This document shows positions 1-8,966 of a stretch of DNA of 64,000 nucleotides, in pieces (position 1 is the stretch's first letter; the number at the start of each line of letters is the position of its first letter). The notes beneath the pieces are model-generated. The model did not search any database. It worked only from the letters and a program-made list of their open reading frames with translations, and was not told the origin of the DNA. The stretch is from AP-15 sp963833745. Its GTDB lineage: Bacteria > Pseudomonadota > Alphaproteobacteria > ATCC43930 > CGMCC-115725. Position numbers and translations under genes: made by a program. The stretch covers positions 868,001 to 932,000 of the forward strand of contig CAWHZD010000007.1 in assembly GCA_963833745.1 (NCBI GenBank), in the 5' to 3' direction.

Positions 1-222
1 TATGACAGCCGCTCGCGTCTGATCGTCTATGCCTGGGTCAACGACGAGCGCAGCCTGCGTCAGCGGGGCGCACGGAACGACCCCTACGAAATGTTCCGGC
101 GCATGCTCGAAGCGGGCAATCCCCCGGACGATTGGGCGGCGTTGATCCAAGCCTGCCTCGACGCGCCTGGCGATATGGCGCCTTCGAGCGGGTCCGCCCT
201 CGATCTCGGGAAAGATCGATAA
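1..222 (+). CDS. yhaV: YhaV-type toxin, C-terminal part (cut by window start)
   Basis: The reading frame enters from the left edge and ends at TAA 220-222, giving 73 visible residues. The stretch LIVYAWVND followed by NDPYEMFRRML and GNPPDDW matches the C-terminal half of the YhaV family, the ribonuclease toxin of PrlF(SohA)-YhaV type II toxin-antitoxin systems. The antitoxin gene normally lies just upstream of yhaV, so it should be outside the window. The last 15 or so residues after the conserved block look unstructured. The family call rests on motif recognition of a fragment; catalytic residues further upstream cannot be checked here. Confidence 0.72.
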   Translation, partial: YDSRSRLIVYAWVNDERSLRQRGARNDPYEMFRRMLEAGNPPDDWAALIQACLDAPGDMAPSSGSALDLGKDR

Positions 223-244
223 CCGATCGGCCGCGACCCGCGGC

Positions 245-598
245 TCAGCCGCCCGCCTGCGGCAGCTCCATCCGCACCGCGACGGCGGCGCTGGCGATGA
301 CCGCGATGTCGCCGGTCTCGTTGTCGGGCACGTCGAGACCCCCTTTGACCAACTTGACCGTGACCTCGCCATGCGGCAATGCGGCTTTGACCGCGGCGGC
401 GTCGACCTTGTCCGGCTGCTGGACGCCGATCGTCACCTCGACCTGCATCCGGCGTGCGTCGAGCTTCAGGCTACGGATCAGGGTCAGCGAGCTGTGGTGG
501 ATCGCGTCCTGCACCGCGCGAACCGCCGCCTTGGTGTAGTCGCCGCCATGCAGATCGTTGCCCGTGCCCATTTCGAGGATGACGCGCTTGGCTGGCAT
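245..598 (-). CDS. Lin0512 family protein (copy 1)
   Basis: This 117-residue protein begins MPAKRVILEMGTGNDLHGGD and carries the features of the Lin0512 family: an N-terminal (I/L)E(M/I)GxGxDLHG segment, then YTKAAVRAVQDAI, and an alternating strand-rich second half. The function of the family is not established. The ATG at 598 is preceded by AAGGAGA on the minus strand, which decides this start over longer upstream reading. It lies 11 bases downstream of a paralogue (610-951) on the same strand, so the two are probably co-transcribed and may form a hetero-oligomer; that last point is inference. Confidence 0.8.
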   Translation of the reverse strand: MPAKRVILEMGTGNDLHGGDYTKAAVRAVQDAIHHSSLTLIRSLKLDARRMQVEVTIGVQQPDKVDAAAVKAALPHGEVTVKLVKGGLDVPDNETGDIAVIASAAVAVRMELPQAGG

Positions 599-609
599 TC
601 GGCGTCTCC

Positions 610-951
610 TTACGGAAGATCGAGCCGTACGACCGCCGCGGCATTGGCGATCACGGTCTTGTTGGTACCGGCATCGTTGGCGATTTCGAGCCCGCCCTCG
701 ACGATTTCGACAGTCCCGGTGCCGTGCGGCAAGACCGCCAGCACCGCCGCCTTGTCGACCAGCTCCGGATGCGGCACGCCGATCCGCACCTCCACCTGCA
801 TCGAATCGACCGGCAGCCCCACCGCGTCGGCGACGCTCAACGAGTTGTGCCACAGCGCGTCGCGCAACGCGCGCATCGCCGCCTTGGTGTAATCGGCGCC
901 GCGAATATCGGTACCCATGCCGATCTGCAGCACCATGCGCCGCCACGCCAT
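610..951 (-). CDS. Lin0512 family protein (copy 2)
   Basis: This 113-residue protein (MAWRRMVLQIGMGTDIRGAD) is a paralogue of the adjacent 245-598 gene: both share IGMGTD/EMGTGND, ADYTKAAxRAxxDA, a central MQVEVxIGV strand and an LPHGxxTV segment. The ATG at 951 follows GGAGGAG with good spacing; a longer reading from 981 adds ten residues that are not family-like. Function unknown. It is the first gene of the pair. Tandem Lin0512 genes suggest a two-subunit assembly, but nothing in the sequence proves an enzymatic role. Confidence 0.8.
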   Translation of the reverse strand: MAWRRMVLQIGMGTDIRGADYTKAAMRALRDALWHNSLSVADAVGLPVDSMQVEVRIGVPHPELVDKAAVLAVLPHGTGTVEIVEGGLEIANDAGTNKTVIANAAAVVRLDLP

Positions 952-1228
952 GCTCTCCTCCCCCGCCGGCCATTGCCTCATCGAACTCTACCTGCTCGGT
1001 TCGGCCGCGTCATCCGCCGTTCTCGAGCTTGCTTGGGAAAGACCACGATGCGGCACTGGTCTCGATTGGACCGGACACCCGCGCCGCTGTAAGCTGCACC
1101 AAATAAGCGGAATGCTTCGACCGATCGGATTATAGCTTCTGCTGCACTATCAGCGAGTGAAACGACGGGGCTCCAATCTTCCTGGAATATGACCGCTCCT
1201 TGCCGAAAAAGTCGCGAAGAGGTCTGCG

Positions 1229-1432
1229 ATGACGTGGAATCGCCGGGTGCTGCTTTCGGCCATTCTCGGAATATCCGGCTTTGTGCTGTGGTTAACTGCG
1301 GCGGCATTGTTTTTCATGCCGAGCCAAACAAACGATGTCTCGATTGCGCATATACGGGCTTGCGCGCTGGCTGTCGTCGCCGGCGGCGCGTTGATTGTCG
1401 GCGCCATCGCATTGTTCGCCAGCAGCGGCTGA
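1229..1432 (+). CDS. Small two-helix membrane protein
   Basis: A 67-residue protein with two hydrophobic segments, roughly residues 8-30 and 43-63, separated by a short polar loop; both ends are short. GAAGAGG sits about ten bases before the ATG. I recognise no family. It stands alone between the minus-strand Lin0512 pair and the symporter array. It could be a small inner-membrane protein; a chance ORF is possible but the strong hydrophobic patterning and ribosome site favour a real gene. Confidence 0.5.
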   Translation: MTWNRRVLLSAILGISGFVLWLTAAALFFMPSQTNDVSIAHIRACALAVVAGGALIVGAIALFASSG

Positions 1433-1487
1433 ATGGCTGGCCGTCGCGGTGCGGGATTACGCCGGCCGGGCGTTTTATGACGCAGAT

Positions 1488-1518
1488 TTGACGCCCGTCC
1501 ACCGCGGTGGTGTAGAAT
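1488..1518 (+). promoter_or_regulatory. Possible sigma70-like promoter of the symporter array
   Basis: TTGACG at 1488-1493 and TAGAAT at 1513-1518 resemble -35 and -10 boxes, but the spacer is 19 bases, longer than optimal. The pair lies about 57 bases before the GTG start of the first MHS symporter. The leaders of copies 2 and 3 do not share this sequence. Confidence 0.3.
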
Positions 1519-1574
1519 GCCGGTGCGGCAAACGGCGTGAAAATGCGGCGCCGCATAGTGTGGGAGGAAATGCC

Positions 1575-2909
1575 GTGACGACCACGACTGCCCCGGACCG
1601 CGGCGCGCTGTCCGAACTCGACCATGCCCGGCAGCTGCGCCGTGCGGTGATCGCCAGCACGATCGGCACGACGATCGAGTGGTACGATTTTTTCATCTAC
1701 GGCACGGTGACCGGGCTGGTCTTTGCCAAGCTCTATTTCCCGGGATCCGACCCGCTGGTCGGCACCTTGCAGGCCTTTGCGATCTACGCGGTCGGTTTTG
1801 TGGCGCGGCCGATCGGAGCGGCGATCTTTGGCTATTACGGCGACCGCATCGGGCGCAAGGCGGCGCTGATCGCGACATTGCTGCTGATGGGATTGGCGAC
1901 CTTCGCCGTCGCTTTTGTGCCGGGCTACGCCAGCATCGGCATTTGGGGTGCGATCATCCTGACTGTCCTGCGCTTTGTCCAAGGGATTGGCGTCGGCGGC
2001 GAGTGGGGCGGCTCGGTGCTGTTGTCGATGGAATGGGCGCGGACCACCGCGCATCGCGGCTTTATCGCCTCCTGGCCGCAATTCGGCGTGCCGGCCGGGC
2101 TGTTTTTGGCAAACCTGGCGGTGCTGGCGTTCAGCACGATCTCGGGTCCGGCATTTTTGAGCTGGGGCTGGCGCGTCCCGTTCGCGATCAGCATCATCCT
2201 GGTCGGGGTCGGGCTCTATATCCGCCTCGGTATTCTCGAGACCCCGGTATTCACTCGGCTGGTCGCGCAAAACCGGATCGAGCGCAGCCCGATCATCGAG
2301 GTCGTCAAGCGCCAGCCAAAAGAGATAATCCTGACAGCGCTGGCGCGGATGGGTGAGCAGGCGCCGTTCTACATCTTCACCGCCTTTGTCTTTACCTATG
2401 GGGTCACGGTCCTGCACATGTCGCGGGACATGCTGCTGACCGCGGTACTGACCGCCTCGGTCGTGTCGTTTTTTACCATCCCGTTCGCCGGTTATCTGTC
2501 CGACCGGATCGGCCGCCGGCGCATGTACATGATCGGTGCGGCGGCGACCGGTGTCTTCGGCTTTATCTATTTTGCGCTGCTCGGCACGGCGATGCCGGGC
2601 TGGGTCTTCCTCGCGATCGTGCTGTCCTTGATCCCGCACGATCTGATGTACGGACCGCAAGCCGCGCTGATCGCCGAGTGTTTTACCGGACGGCTGCGCT
2701 ACAGCGGCGCCTCGCTCGGTTATCAGCTGGCGTCGGTCGTTGCCGGCGGCCCGGCCCCGCTGATCGCGACGGCATTGTTCGCGTCTTTCAAGTCGGGCTA
2801 TGCGATCGCGGGCTACATTCTAATTTGCGCCGTGATCAGCCTGATCTCCGCTTCGCTGCTGCCCGATTATACCAACCGCGATATTTCAGCCGAGTACGAT
2901 TCCGGCTGA
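1575..2909 (+). CDS. MHS family MFS symporter, copy 1
   Basis: A 444-residue major facilitator of the metabolite:H+ symporter family (relatives of ShiA, KgtP and ProP), an inner-membrane importer of small organic acids or zwitterions; the substrate cannot be read. Twelve hydrophobic segments are visible. Hallmarks are STIGTTIEWYDFFIYGT near the N-terminus, GDRIGRKA in loop 2-3, and GIGVGGEWGGSVLLSMEW. The second-half loop carries DRIGRRRMY. I chose GTG 1575 because GGAGG lies just upstream and because it gives exactly the length of copies 2 and 3; the open frame runs further upstream. First of a tandem array of three intact paralogues. Confidence 0.88.
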   Translation: MTTTTAPDRGALSELDHARQLRRAVIASTIGTTIEWYDFFIYGTVTGLVFAKLYFPGSDPLVGTLQAFAIYAVGFVARPIGAAIFGYYGDRIGRKAALIATLLLMGLATFAVAFVPGYASIGIWGAIILTVLRFVQGIGVGGEWGGSVLLSMEWARTTAHRGFIASWPQFGVPAGLFLANLAVLAFSTISGPAFLSWGWRVPFAISIILVGVGLYIRLGILETPVFTRLVAQNRIERSPIIEVVKRQPKEIILTALARMGEQAPFYIFTAFVFTYGVTVLHMSRDMLLTAVLTASVVSFFTIPFAGYLSDRIGRRRMYMIGAAATGVFGFIYFALLGTAMPGWVFLAIVLSLIPHDLMYGPQAALIAECFTGRLRYSGASLGYQLASVVAGGPAPLIATALFASFKSGYAIAGYILICAVISLISASLLPDYTNRDISAEYDSG

Positions 2910-3068
2910 CCACCGCTTCCGATTTTGACGCCGGCACCGCGCGCAGCAGTTGGCAGGCGCGGTCCCCGCTGATAACCTTTCTCGCAACAGAAACGGATCT
3001 GGCGCATCGCGCGCCAGCAGCAACGACAACGGGCGCTTTCAAATGCCCGGCGGGCGAGGAGGAAACAA
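2910..3068 (+). repeat. Leader of symporter copy 2, homologous to the copy 3 leader
   Basis: This gap shares with 4649-4803 the ordered blocks GGCACCGCG, TTGGCAGGCGC, CCGCTG-TAACCTT, GCAACGACAACGGGCGC-like and GAGGAGGAAACAA before the start codon. The two leaders are therefore duplicate copies, which shows that the duplicated unit included the upstream region as well as the gene. Confidence 0.65.
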
Positions 3069-4403
3069 ATGACCACAGCTGAAATCGCTGGCGGCAGCGG
3101 TATGCCCGACGCCGTGCATCGCGCCCACTTGCGCCGCGCCATGATCGCGAGCACGGTCGGCACGACGATCGAATGGTATAACTTCCTGCTCTACGGCCAA
3201 GTGACCGCGCTGGTCTTTGGCAAGATCTTTTTCCCCGGCTCGTCTCCGCTGATCGGCGTGCTGCAGGCGTTCGGCGTTTTTTTCATCGGATTTGTCGGAC
3301 GGCCGATCGGGGCGGCGATCTTCGGCCATTGGGGCGATCGCATCGGGCGCAAGGCGACGTTGATTGCGACATTGCTGGTCACCGGCTTTGCGACCGTTGC
3401 CGTGGGTCTCGTCCCGACCTACGCCAGCATCGGCATCTGGGGCGCCGTGCTGCTGACGATCATCCGCCTGGTCCAAGGCATCGGGGTCGGCGGCGAATGG
3501 GGCGGCTCGGTGCTGCTGGCGATGGAATGGGCGCAAACCAACAAGCATCGTGGCTTTATCTCCTCTTGGCCGCAATTCGGCGCGCCTGCCGGGTTCTTTC
3601 TGGCCAATCTGGCGGTGCTGGTCTTCAGCTGGCTTTCCGGCGACCAGTTCCTGACCTGGGGGTGGCGCATCCCCTTCCTGATCAGCATCATCATGGTCGG
3701 GATCGGGCTGTGGATCCGGCTCGGCATAATCGAAACTCCGGTCTTCCAGAAGGTGCTCGACGAAGAGCGCGTCGAGCGCGTGCCGGTGCTGGAAGTGCTC
3801 AAGCGCCAGCCCAAGCAGGTGGCCCTGACCGCGTTGCTGCGGATGCCGGAGCAGGCGCCAGGCTATATCTTTGGCGCTTTCGTCTTCACCTATGGCACGA
3901 CGGTGCTCGGCGCCCCGCGCAATTTTCTGTTGATCGGCGTGCTCGTCTCCGCCGTCCTCAGTTTCCTCTGGGTCACCGTCGCCGGGCATCTGTCGGATCG
4001 CGTCGGCCGCAAAAACATGTACATCATCGGCTGCGTGTTTGTTGCGGTGTTCGGCTTTGTTTACTTCGCCATGCTCGACACCAAAGTGCCGGCATTGATC
4101 TTTATCGCCATCGCGGTGTCGGGGCTGCCGATCATGACAATGTATGGGCCGGAGGCGGCTCTGATCGCCAAATCCTTCTCCCCCCGGCTGCGGTACAGCG
4201 GCACCTCGCTCGGCTACCAGCTCGCCTCGGTCATCGCCGGCGGCCCGTCGCCGTTCATCGCGACCGCGCTCGTTGCCGCGTTTAGCGCGAGCTTCCCGAT
4301 CGCGCTGTACATCCTGGCGTGCGCGATCATCGGCATTGTCGCGACGGCGCTGCTGACGGACTACACCAACAAGGACATCTCAGCCGAATATCACGGGGTC
4401 TGA
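3069..4403 (+). CDS. MHS family MFS symporter, copy 2
   Basis: A second 444-residue MHS symporter, collinear with copy 1 along its whole length. It keeps STVGTTIEWYNFLLYGQ, GDRIGRKATL, GIGVGGEWGGSVLLAMEW and the DRVGRKNMY loop. It is closer to copy 3 than to copy 1, as seen in RMPEQAPGYI and the C-terminal TDYTNKDISAEY. Unlike both neighbours it has N in place of D after EWY (EWYNF rather than EWYDF), a position normally aspartate in this family, which could alter proton or substrate coupling. GAGGAGG precedes the ATG. Substrate unknown; likely an organic acid. Confidence 0.88.
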   Translation: MTTAEIAGGSGMPDAVHRAHLRRAMIASTVGTTIEWYNFLLYGQVTALVFGKIFFPGSSPLIGVLQAFGVFFIGFVGRPIGAAIFGHWGDRIGRKATLIATLLVTGFATVAVGLVPTYASIGIWGAVLLTIIRLVQGIGVGGEWGGSVLLAMEWAQTNKHRGFISSWPQFGAPAGFFLANLAVLVFSWLSGDQFLTWGWRIPFLISIIMVGIGLWIRLGIIETPVFQKVLDEERVERVPVLEVLKRQPKQVALTALLRMPEQAPGYIFGAFVFTYGTTVLGAPRNFLLIGVLVSAVLSFLWVTVAGHLSDRVGRKNMYIIGCVFVAVFGFVYFAMLDTKVPALIFIAIAVSGLPIMTMYGPEAALIAKSFSPRLRYSGTSLGYQLASVIAGGPSPFIATALVAAFSASFPIALYILACAIIGIVATALLTDYTNKDISAEYHGV

Positions 4404-4439
4404 CCGGGCGGCCTGCCAGTCCCCGGATTTGCACCGGTC

Positions 4440-4648
4440 GCGAGGCTTACCCGCCCGCTCAGCCTGCTGTGTCGGGGTTCGAGCCGATATCGAGGATGGT
4501 CGCCCGGCGCCAATCGCGACGGCATTGGTCGCATCCTGGAGTCGGCTGATGCGATCGCGACCGGCATCGTCGTTTGTGCCCTGATCACCGCGTCGCTGCT
4601 TCCCGACGACCCAACTGCGATATTTCAGCCGAATACAATTCGGCCTGA
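4440..4648 (+). pseudogene. Decayed 3' end of a fourth MHS symporter
   Basis: The DNA from about 4490 to 4648 aligns with the last 50 or so codons of the intact copies. It contains ATCGCGACGGCATTGGT, a C-A-L-I-T-A-S-L-L-P-D segment in one frame and, after another shift, a DISAEYN-like end closed by TGA at 4646-4648. At least two frame changes are needed to follow the homology and nothing upstream of about 4440 matches, so only the tail survives. Its ending (DISAEY then a small residue pair) is most like copy 1 (DISAEYDSG). The left limit is approximate. Confidence 0.7.
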
Positions 4649-4803
4649 TCCGGCACCGCGTATTTTCGACGCTGCTATGCGCGGCACGGTTGGCAGGCGC
4701 TGCCGCCGCTGGTAACCTTCCGGCAAAAGAAACCACTCCGGCAGCATTGCGCACCAGGAGGAACGACGACGGGCGCCGCCCGGCAGGTGAGGAGGAAACA
4801 AGA
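4649..4803 (+). repeat. Leader of symporter copy 3, homologous to the copy 2 leader
   Basis: Downstream of the relic stop codon the sequence follows the same block order as 2910-3068, ending in GTGAGGAGGAAACAAGA before the ATG of copy 3. The relic tail plus this leader therefore mirrors the junction between copy 1 and copy 2. Confidence 0.65.
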
Positions 4804-6138
4804 ATGACCACAGCCGATGTCGCTGCCGTCGGCGGCATGTCCGACGCCGAACATCGTGCGCAACTGCGCCGTGCGGTGATCGCCAGCACGGTCGGGACCA
4901 CGATCGAATGGTACGATTTCCTGCTTTACGGCACGGTCACCGGGCTGGTCTTCGGCAAGCTGTTTTTTCCTGGGTCCTCGCCGTTGATCGGCGTGCTGCA
5001 GGCGTTCGGCGTTTTCTTTGTCGGGTTTGTCGGCCGGCCGATTGGAGCGGCGATCTTTGGCCATTACGGCGACCGCATCGGCCGCAAGGCGACGTTGATC
5101 GTCACTTTGCTGGTGACCGGGATTGCCACCTTCGCCGTCGGACTGGTGCCGGGCTATGCGAGCATCGGGATCTGGGGCGCGGTGCTGCTGACGGTGATCC
5201 GCCTGATCCAGGGGATCGGGGTCGGCGGCGAATGGGGCGGCTCGGTGCTGCTGGCGATGGAATGGGCGCGCACCAACAACAATCGAGGGTTCATCGCCTC
5301 GTGGCCGCAATTTGGGGCGCCGGCCGGGCTTTTTCTCGCCAATCTGGCGGTGCTCGCATTCAGCCGGCTGTCCGGCGACCAATTCCTGGTGTGGGGCTGG
5401 CGAATCCCGTTCTTTATCAGCATTATCATGGTCGCGATCGGCCTGTGGATCCGGCTTGGCATTCTCGAAACCCCGGTTTTCCGGCAGGTCATCGCCGAAG
5501 ACCGCGTTGAACGCGTACCGGTGATCGAGGTCCTGAAGCGCCAGCCCAAGCAGGTTGCTCTCAGCGCGTTGCTGCGGATGCCGGAGCAGGCCCCAGGCTA
5601 TATTGTCGGCACCTTTATCTTTACCTATGGCACGACAGTGCTCGGCGTATCGCGTGATTTTTTGCTGGTCGCCCTGCTGTTTCAAACCGTTCTTGGCTTT
5701 ATGTGGGTCACTTTCGCCGGCCACCTGTCGGACCGGGTCGGGCGCAAGCGCATGTACATATTCGGCTGCGTGTTTGTCGCGATCTTCGGCTTCGTCTACT
5801 TCGCGCTGCTCGACACCAAGATACCGGCACTGATCTTTATCGCCGTCGCGCTGTCGCTGATCCCGATCATGACGATGTACGGGCCGGAGGCGGCGCTGAT
5901 CGCGGAAAGCTTCTCGCCGCGGCTGCGCTACAGCGGCGCCTCGCTCGGCTACCAGCTCGCCTCGATCATCGCCGGCGGCCCGTCGCCGTTTATCGCGACG
6001 GCGCTGTTCGCGACGTTTCACTCGAGTCTGCCGATCGCGCTCTACATTGTCGGCTGCGCCGTCATCGGGATCATTGCGACGGCAATGCTGACGGACTACA
6101 CCAACAAGGACATATCGGCCGAGTACGACAAGGTTTGA
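4804..6138 (+). CDS. MHS family MFS symporter, copy 3
   Basis: The third 444-residue member of the array. It keeps STVGTTIEWYDFLLYGT, GDRIGRKATL, GIGVGGEWGGSVLLAMEW, RMPEQAPGYIVG and the DRVGRKRMY loop, and is more similar to copy 2 than to copy 1. The ATG at 4804 follows GAGGAGG; the open frame continues 38 codons upstream, but that part lies in the duplicated leader. Twelve membrane spans are expected. Three full copies plus one relic point to repeated tandem duplication, presumably with divergence in substrate. Confidence 0.88.
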   Translation: MTTADVAAVGGMSDAEHRAQLRRAVIASTVGTTIEWYDFLLYGTVTGLVFGKLFFPGSSPLIGVLQAFGVFFVGFVGRPIGAAIFGHYGDRIGRKATLIVTLLVTGIATFAVGLVPGYASIGIWGAVLLTVIRLIQGIGVGGEWGGSVLLAMEWARTNNNRGFIASWPQFGAPAGLFLANLAVLAFSRLSGDQFLVWGWRIPFFISIIMVAIGLWIRLGILETPVFRQVIAEDRVERVPVIEVLKRQPKQVALSALLRMPEQAPGYIVGTFIFTYGTTVLGVSRDFLLVALLFQTVLGFMWVTFAGHLSDRVGRKRMYIFGCVFVAIFGFVYFALLDTKIPALIFIAVALSLIPIMTMYGPEAALIAESFSPRLRYSGASLGYQLASIIAGGPSPFIATALFATFHSSLPIALYIVGCAVIGIIATAMLTDYTNKDISAEYDKV

Positions 6139-6313
6139 ACCTAGTCAGCCGATACCGGCGCGGTGCGCGCAAGGGGCGCCGCGTCGCGCTCGCTGACCGG
6201 CGGAGCGGCGGAGCGGCGCTCCGCACGTTTCCCCGTCGCCTGCCCCGCGGCCTCGTGCTAAAGTTAATACCCTTGGGTAGAATAGTCCGGTTCGTTTAGG
6301 GGGACCCGCGCCG

Positions 6314-7684
6314 ATGCTCGACCCGGTCATGCTGTCGCGCATCCAGTTCGGCTTCGTCGTCAGCTTTCACATCATCTTTCCGGCTTTCACGATCGGATTG
6401 GCAGCCTGGCTGGCCACGATCGAAGGGATGCGGCTGTTCACCGGCAACCCGCTCTACCGCCGGGTCTTCGATTTTTGGCTCAAGGTGTTCGCACTGTCCT
6501 TTGGCATGGGTGTCGTCACCGGCATCGTCATGGCGTTTCAGTTCGGCACCAACTGGAGCGTGCTGGCTGCGCGCACCGGGCCGATCCAGGGCCCGTTGCT
6601 GGGTTACGAGGCGTTTACCGCGTTCATGCTCGAAGCGACCTTTTTTGGCGTCATGCTGCTCGGCCGCGAGCGCGCGCCGCCGTGGTTCTATTTTCTATCG
6701 TGCTGCATGGTTTCTCTCGGGACAGCGCTGTCGTCGTTCTGGATCCTCGCCAACAACACCTGGATGCAAGTGCCGATCGGCCACCTGGTCATCGACGGCA
6801 AGATCGTGCCGACTGATTGGTGGGCGATCACCACCGGGCCGGTCATGCGGGTGCGCTGGCCGCACATGCTGCTAGCCGCCTTTCTGACCACGGGGATGAG
6901 CATCATCGCGTCCGGCGCATGGTATCTGTTGCGTCGCACCCATTTGCGCGAAGGCCGGGTAATGCTGAATTGGGGACTGGCGCTGGTCGCGGCGCTGATC
7001 CCGGTGCAGATCGGCTTTGGCCACCTGACCGGCGATTACGTCCACCATTACCAGCCGGCCAAGTTCGCCGCGCTCGAGGGGCGCTGGCACACCGAACAGC
7101 CGGCGAGCGAAGTGCTGATCGGCGTCCCCGACGAGAACGCCGAACGAAACCTGCTCGCGATAACGGTGCCCTATCTGGGCAGCTTTATCGCTTCGGGCAC
7201 GTGGGATTCGCGTGAGGTCGGGCTCGACACCTTCCCGCCGCAGGATCGGCCGCCGGTGCTGATCCCGTTCTTGACGTTTCGGCTGATGGTCGGATTGGGG
7301 CTCTTGATGCTGGCGGTCTCCTGGGCCGGGATGCTGCTGCGCTGGCGCGGACGGCTCGAAACCGCGCGCTGGTTTTTGTGGGTGGCTCTGGTGTCCTTCC
7401 CGAGCGGCTTCGTGGCGGTCATAGCGGGCTGGTTCACCGCTGAGGTCGGCCGCCAGCCCTGGGTCGTCTACGAACTCTGCGCACCACGGACGCGGTGACG
7501 CCGTCCCTGGCCGGCGGCACCGTGCTGTTCTCGCTGCTGGCCTACATCGCGGTCTATTCGGTCATCTACTCGTTCGGTTTTTTACTACATTTACCGGCTG
7601 TTGCGTGACGGGCCGGCGCAAGAGCCCGAGGCGGTGTCGCCGCGGCGGCCGATGGCCCTGGCGATGCAAGGGAGTGATAAATGA
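6314..7684 (+). pseudogene. cydA: bd-type (cyanide-insensitive) quinol oxidase subunit I, frameshifted
   Basis: The first 385 codons encode a normal CydA/CioA: His19 (heme ligand) in QFGFVVSFHIIFPAF, TGIVMAFQFGTNW, GYEAFTAFMLEATFFG, His185 in RWPHML, and GWFTAEVGRQPWVVYE. The short periplasmic Q-loop suggests the CIO type. Then one base is missing near 7473-7480, so the frame ends at 7498. The normal tail continues in another frame (LLRTTDAVTPSLAGGT) until a T-run at 7578-7583 with one T too many; correcting both restores the frame to TGA 7682-7684, overlapping the cydB start as ATGA. Either a decaying gene or consensus errors. Confidence 0.85.
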
Positions 7685-8678
7685 GCGCGCTCGCGCCATC
7701 CAACCTGGCGCTGTTCTGGGCGGCGGTAATCGCCGTGGCGATCCTCGTCTACGTGGTCCTCGACGGGTTCGACCTCGGCGTCGGCATTCTCTTCGGCACG
7801 AGCCGCGATCCGGTTCTGCGCGAAGAGATGATGGCCGCGATCTCACCGTTCTGGGACGGCAACGAAACCTGGCTGGTGATCGTTGGCGCGTCGCTGTTCG
7901 GGGCGTTCCCCACAGTCTATGCCGTGTTTCTGTCGGCCTTTTACATACCGGTGCTGCTGTTGTTGTTTGGGCTGATCTTTCGCGGCGTCGCCTTCGAATT
8001 CCGTATCCGCGACGATGCCCGGCGGCTGTGGAACCGAGGTTTCTTTGTCGGCTCGCTGGTCGTCGCCTTTGTCCAGGGCGCGGCGGTGGGCGCGATGATC
8101 CGCGGAATCCCGGTGGTCGACGGCCAGTATGCCGGCGGCCCGTTTGCATGGCTGGCGCCGCTGCCGGTGCTATCCGGCATCGGCTTGGTGGTTGGCTATG
8201 CCCTGCTCGGAGCCGGCTGGCTGACCCTCAAATCGGAGGGTGCGCTGCGCGAGTGGGCATGGCGGCGTATTCCCTTTCTTGCCGGGGCCGTGCTGGTGGT
8301 GCTGGGCCTGGCGCCGCGTTCGCCGAGCGAGAGCGAGCAACCGGCGTCTTATTAGTCGGTCACCCGTGGGGTTTTGCCTTTCCGGTGATTGCACTATTAG
8401 CGATGACGGGCGTGTTCGCCGCCGCCAAAAAGCGCCGCGACGGCTGGCCTTATGCCCTGACGGTTGCGTTCTTCGTCGCCGCCTTCCTGTCGTTGGCGGT
8501 GATGTTCTGGCCGTACATGATCCCTTATTCAATCACCGTCGCCAATGCCGCGGCGCCCGCCTCCACGCTGTCTTTTTTATTCTGGGGCGCCGGCGTCTTC
8601 GTGCTGCCGGTCATCGCGATCTACACCGCCACCGTCTACTGGCTCTTCCGCGGCAAGCTCCGCGGCGGCTATCACTGA
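7681..8678 (+). pseudogene. cydB: bd-type quinol oxidase subunit II, frameshifted
   Basis: The N-terminal two thirds read as CydB (LVYVVLDGFDLGVGILFG, GNETWLVIVGASLFGAFP, FRGVAFEFR). The frame ends early at 8355 with an unrelated tail, while the remaining third (GFAFPVIALLAMTGVFAAAKKRRDG, FWPYMIPYSITV, WGAGVFVLPVIAIYTATVYW) continues in another frame to 8678. A single lost base in the GC run near 8311-8319 explains it. The start overlaps the repaired cydA stop by ATGA, so the two were translationally coupled. The pair would form a membrane quinol:O2 oxidoreductase; no cydX-like small gene is obvious downstream. Confidence 0.85.
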
Positions 8679-8966
8679 CGCGGCTTCCGACCGAGTCGAC
8701 GCGATTTCCTCCAAAGCGACGGGTGCCATTGCGAGGAGCGCACCGCGCGGCGAGGCAACCCCAACCGGCCGAGCCGCGGCTCGCGACGGCAAATCTCCAC
8801 TACAGTTCGATCCGGTCGACAACCACTCTGACGCGAACGCCGATAGCGGTGGCGCCAGGTCGGGTTCGCTCGGTCACCGCTGCCGGAGGTCGCAGCGCAC
8901 CAAAAAGGATCGGCGATGCGGTGTGCGGATGGGATCACGCCATCCTCGTACACGGTTGCAACGTCC

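Noticed and set aside
1314..2660. Long minus-strand open frame opposite the first symporter
   Set aside because: It mirrors similar frames opposite copies 2 and 3 and is a by-product of codon bias in GC-rich DNA. Its translation is low-complexity and rich in Arg, Asp and Gln, without any family motif.
8727..8764. Repeat of the CATTGCGAGGAGCG type after cydB
   Set aside because: The match to that common alphaproteobacterial repeat is short and degenerate, and no second copy is seen in the window.
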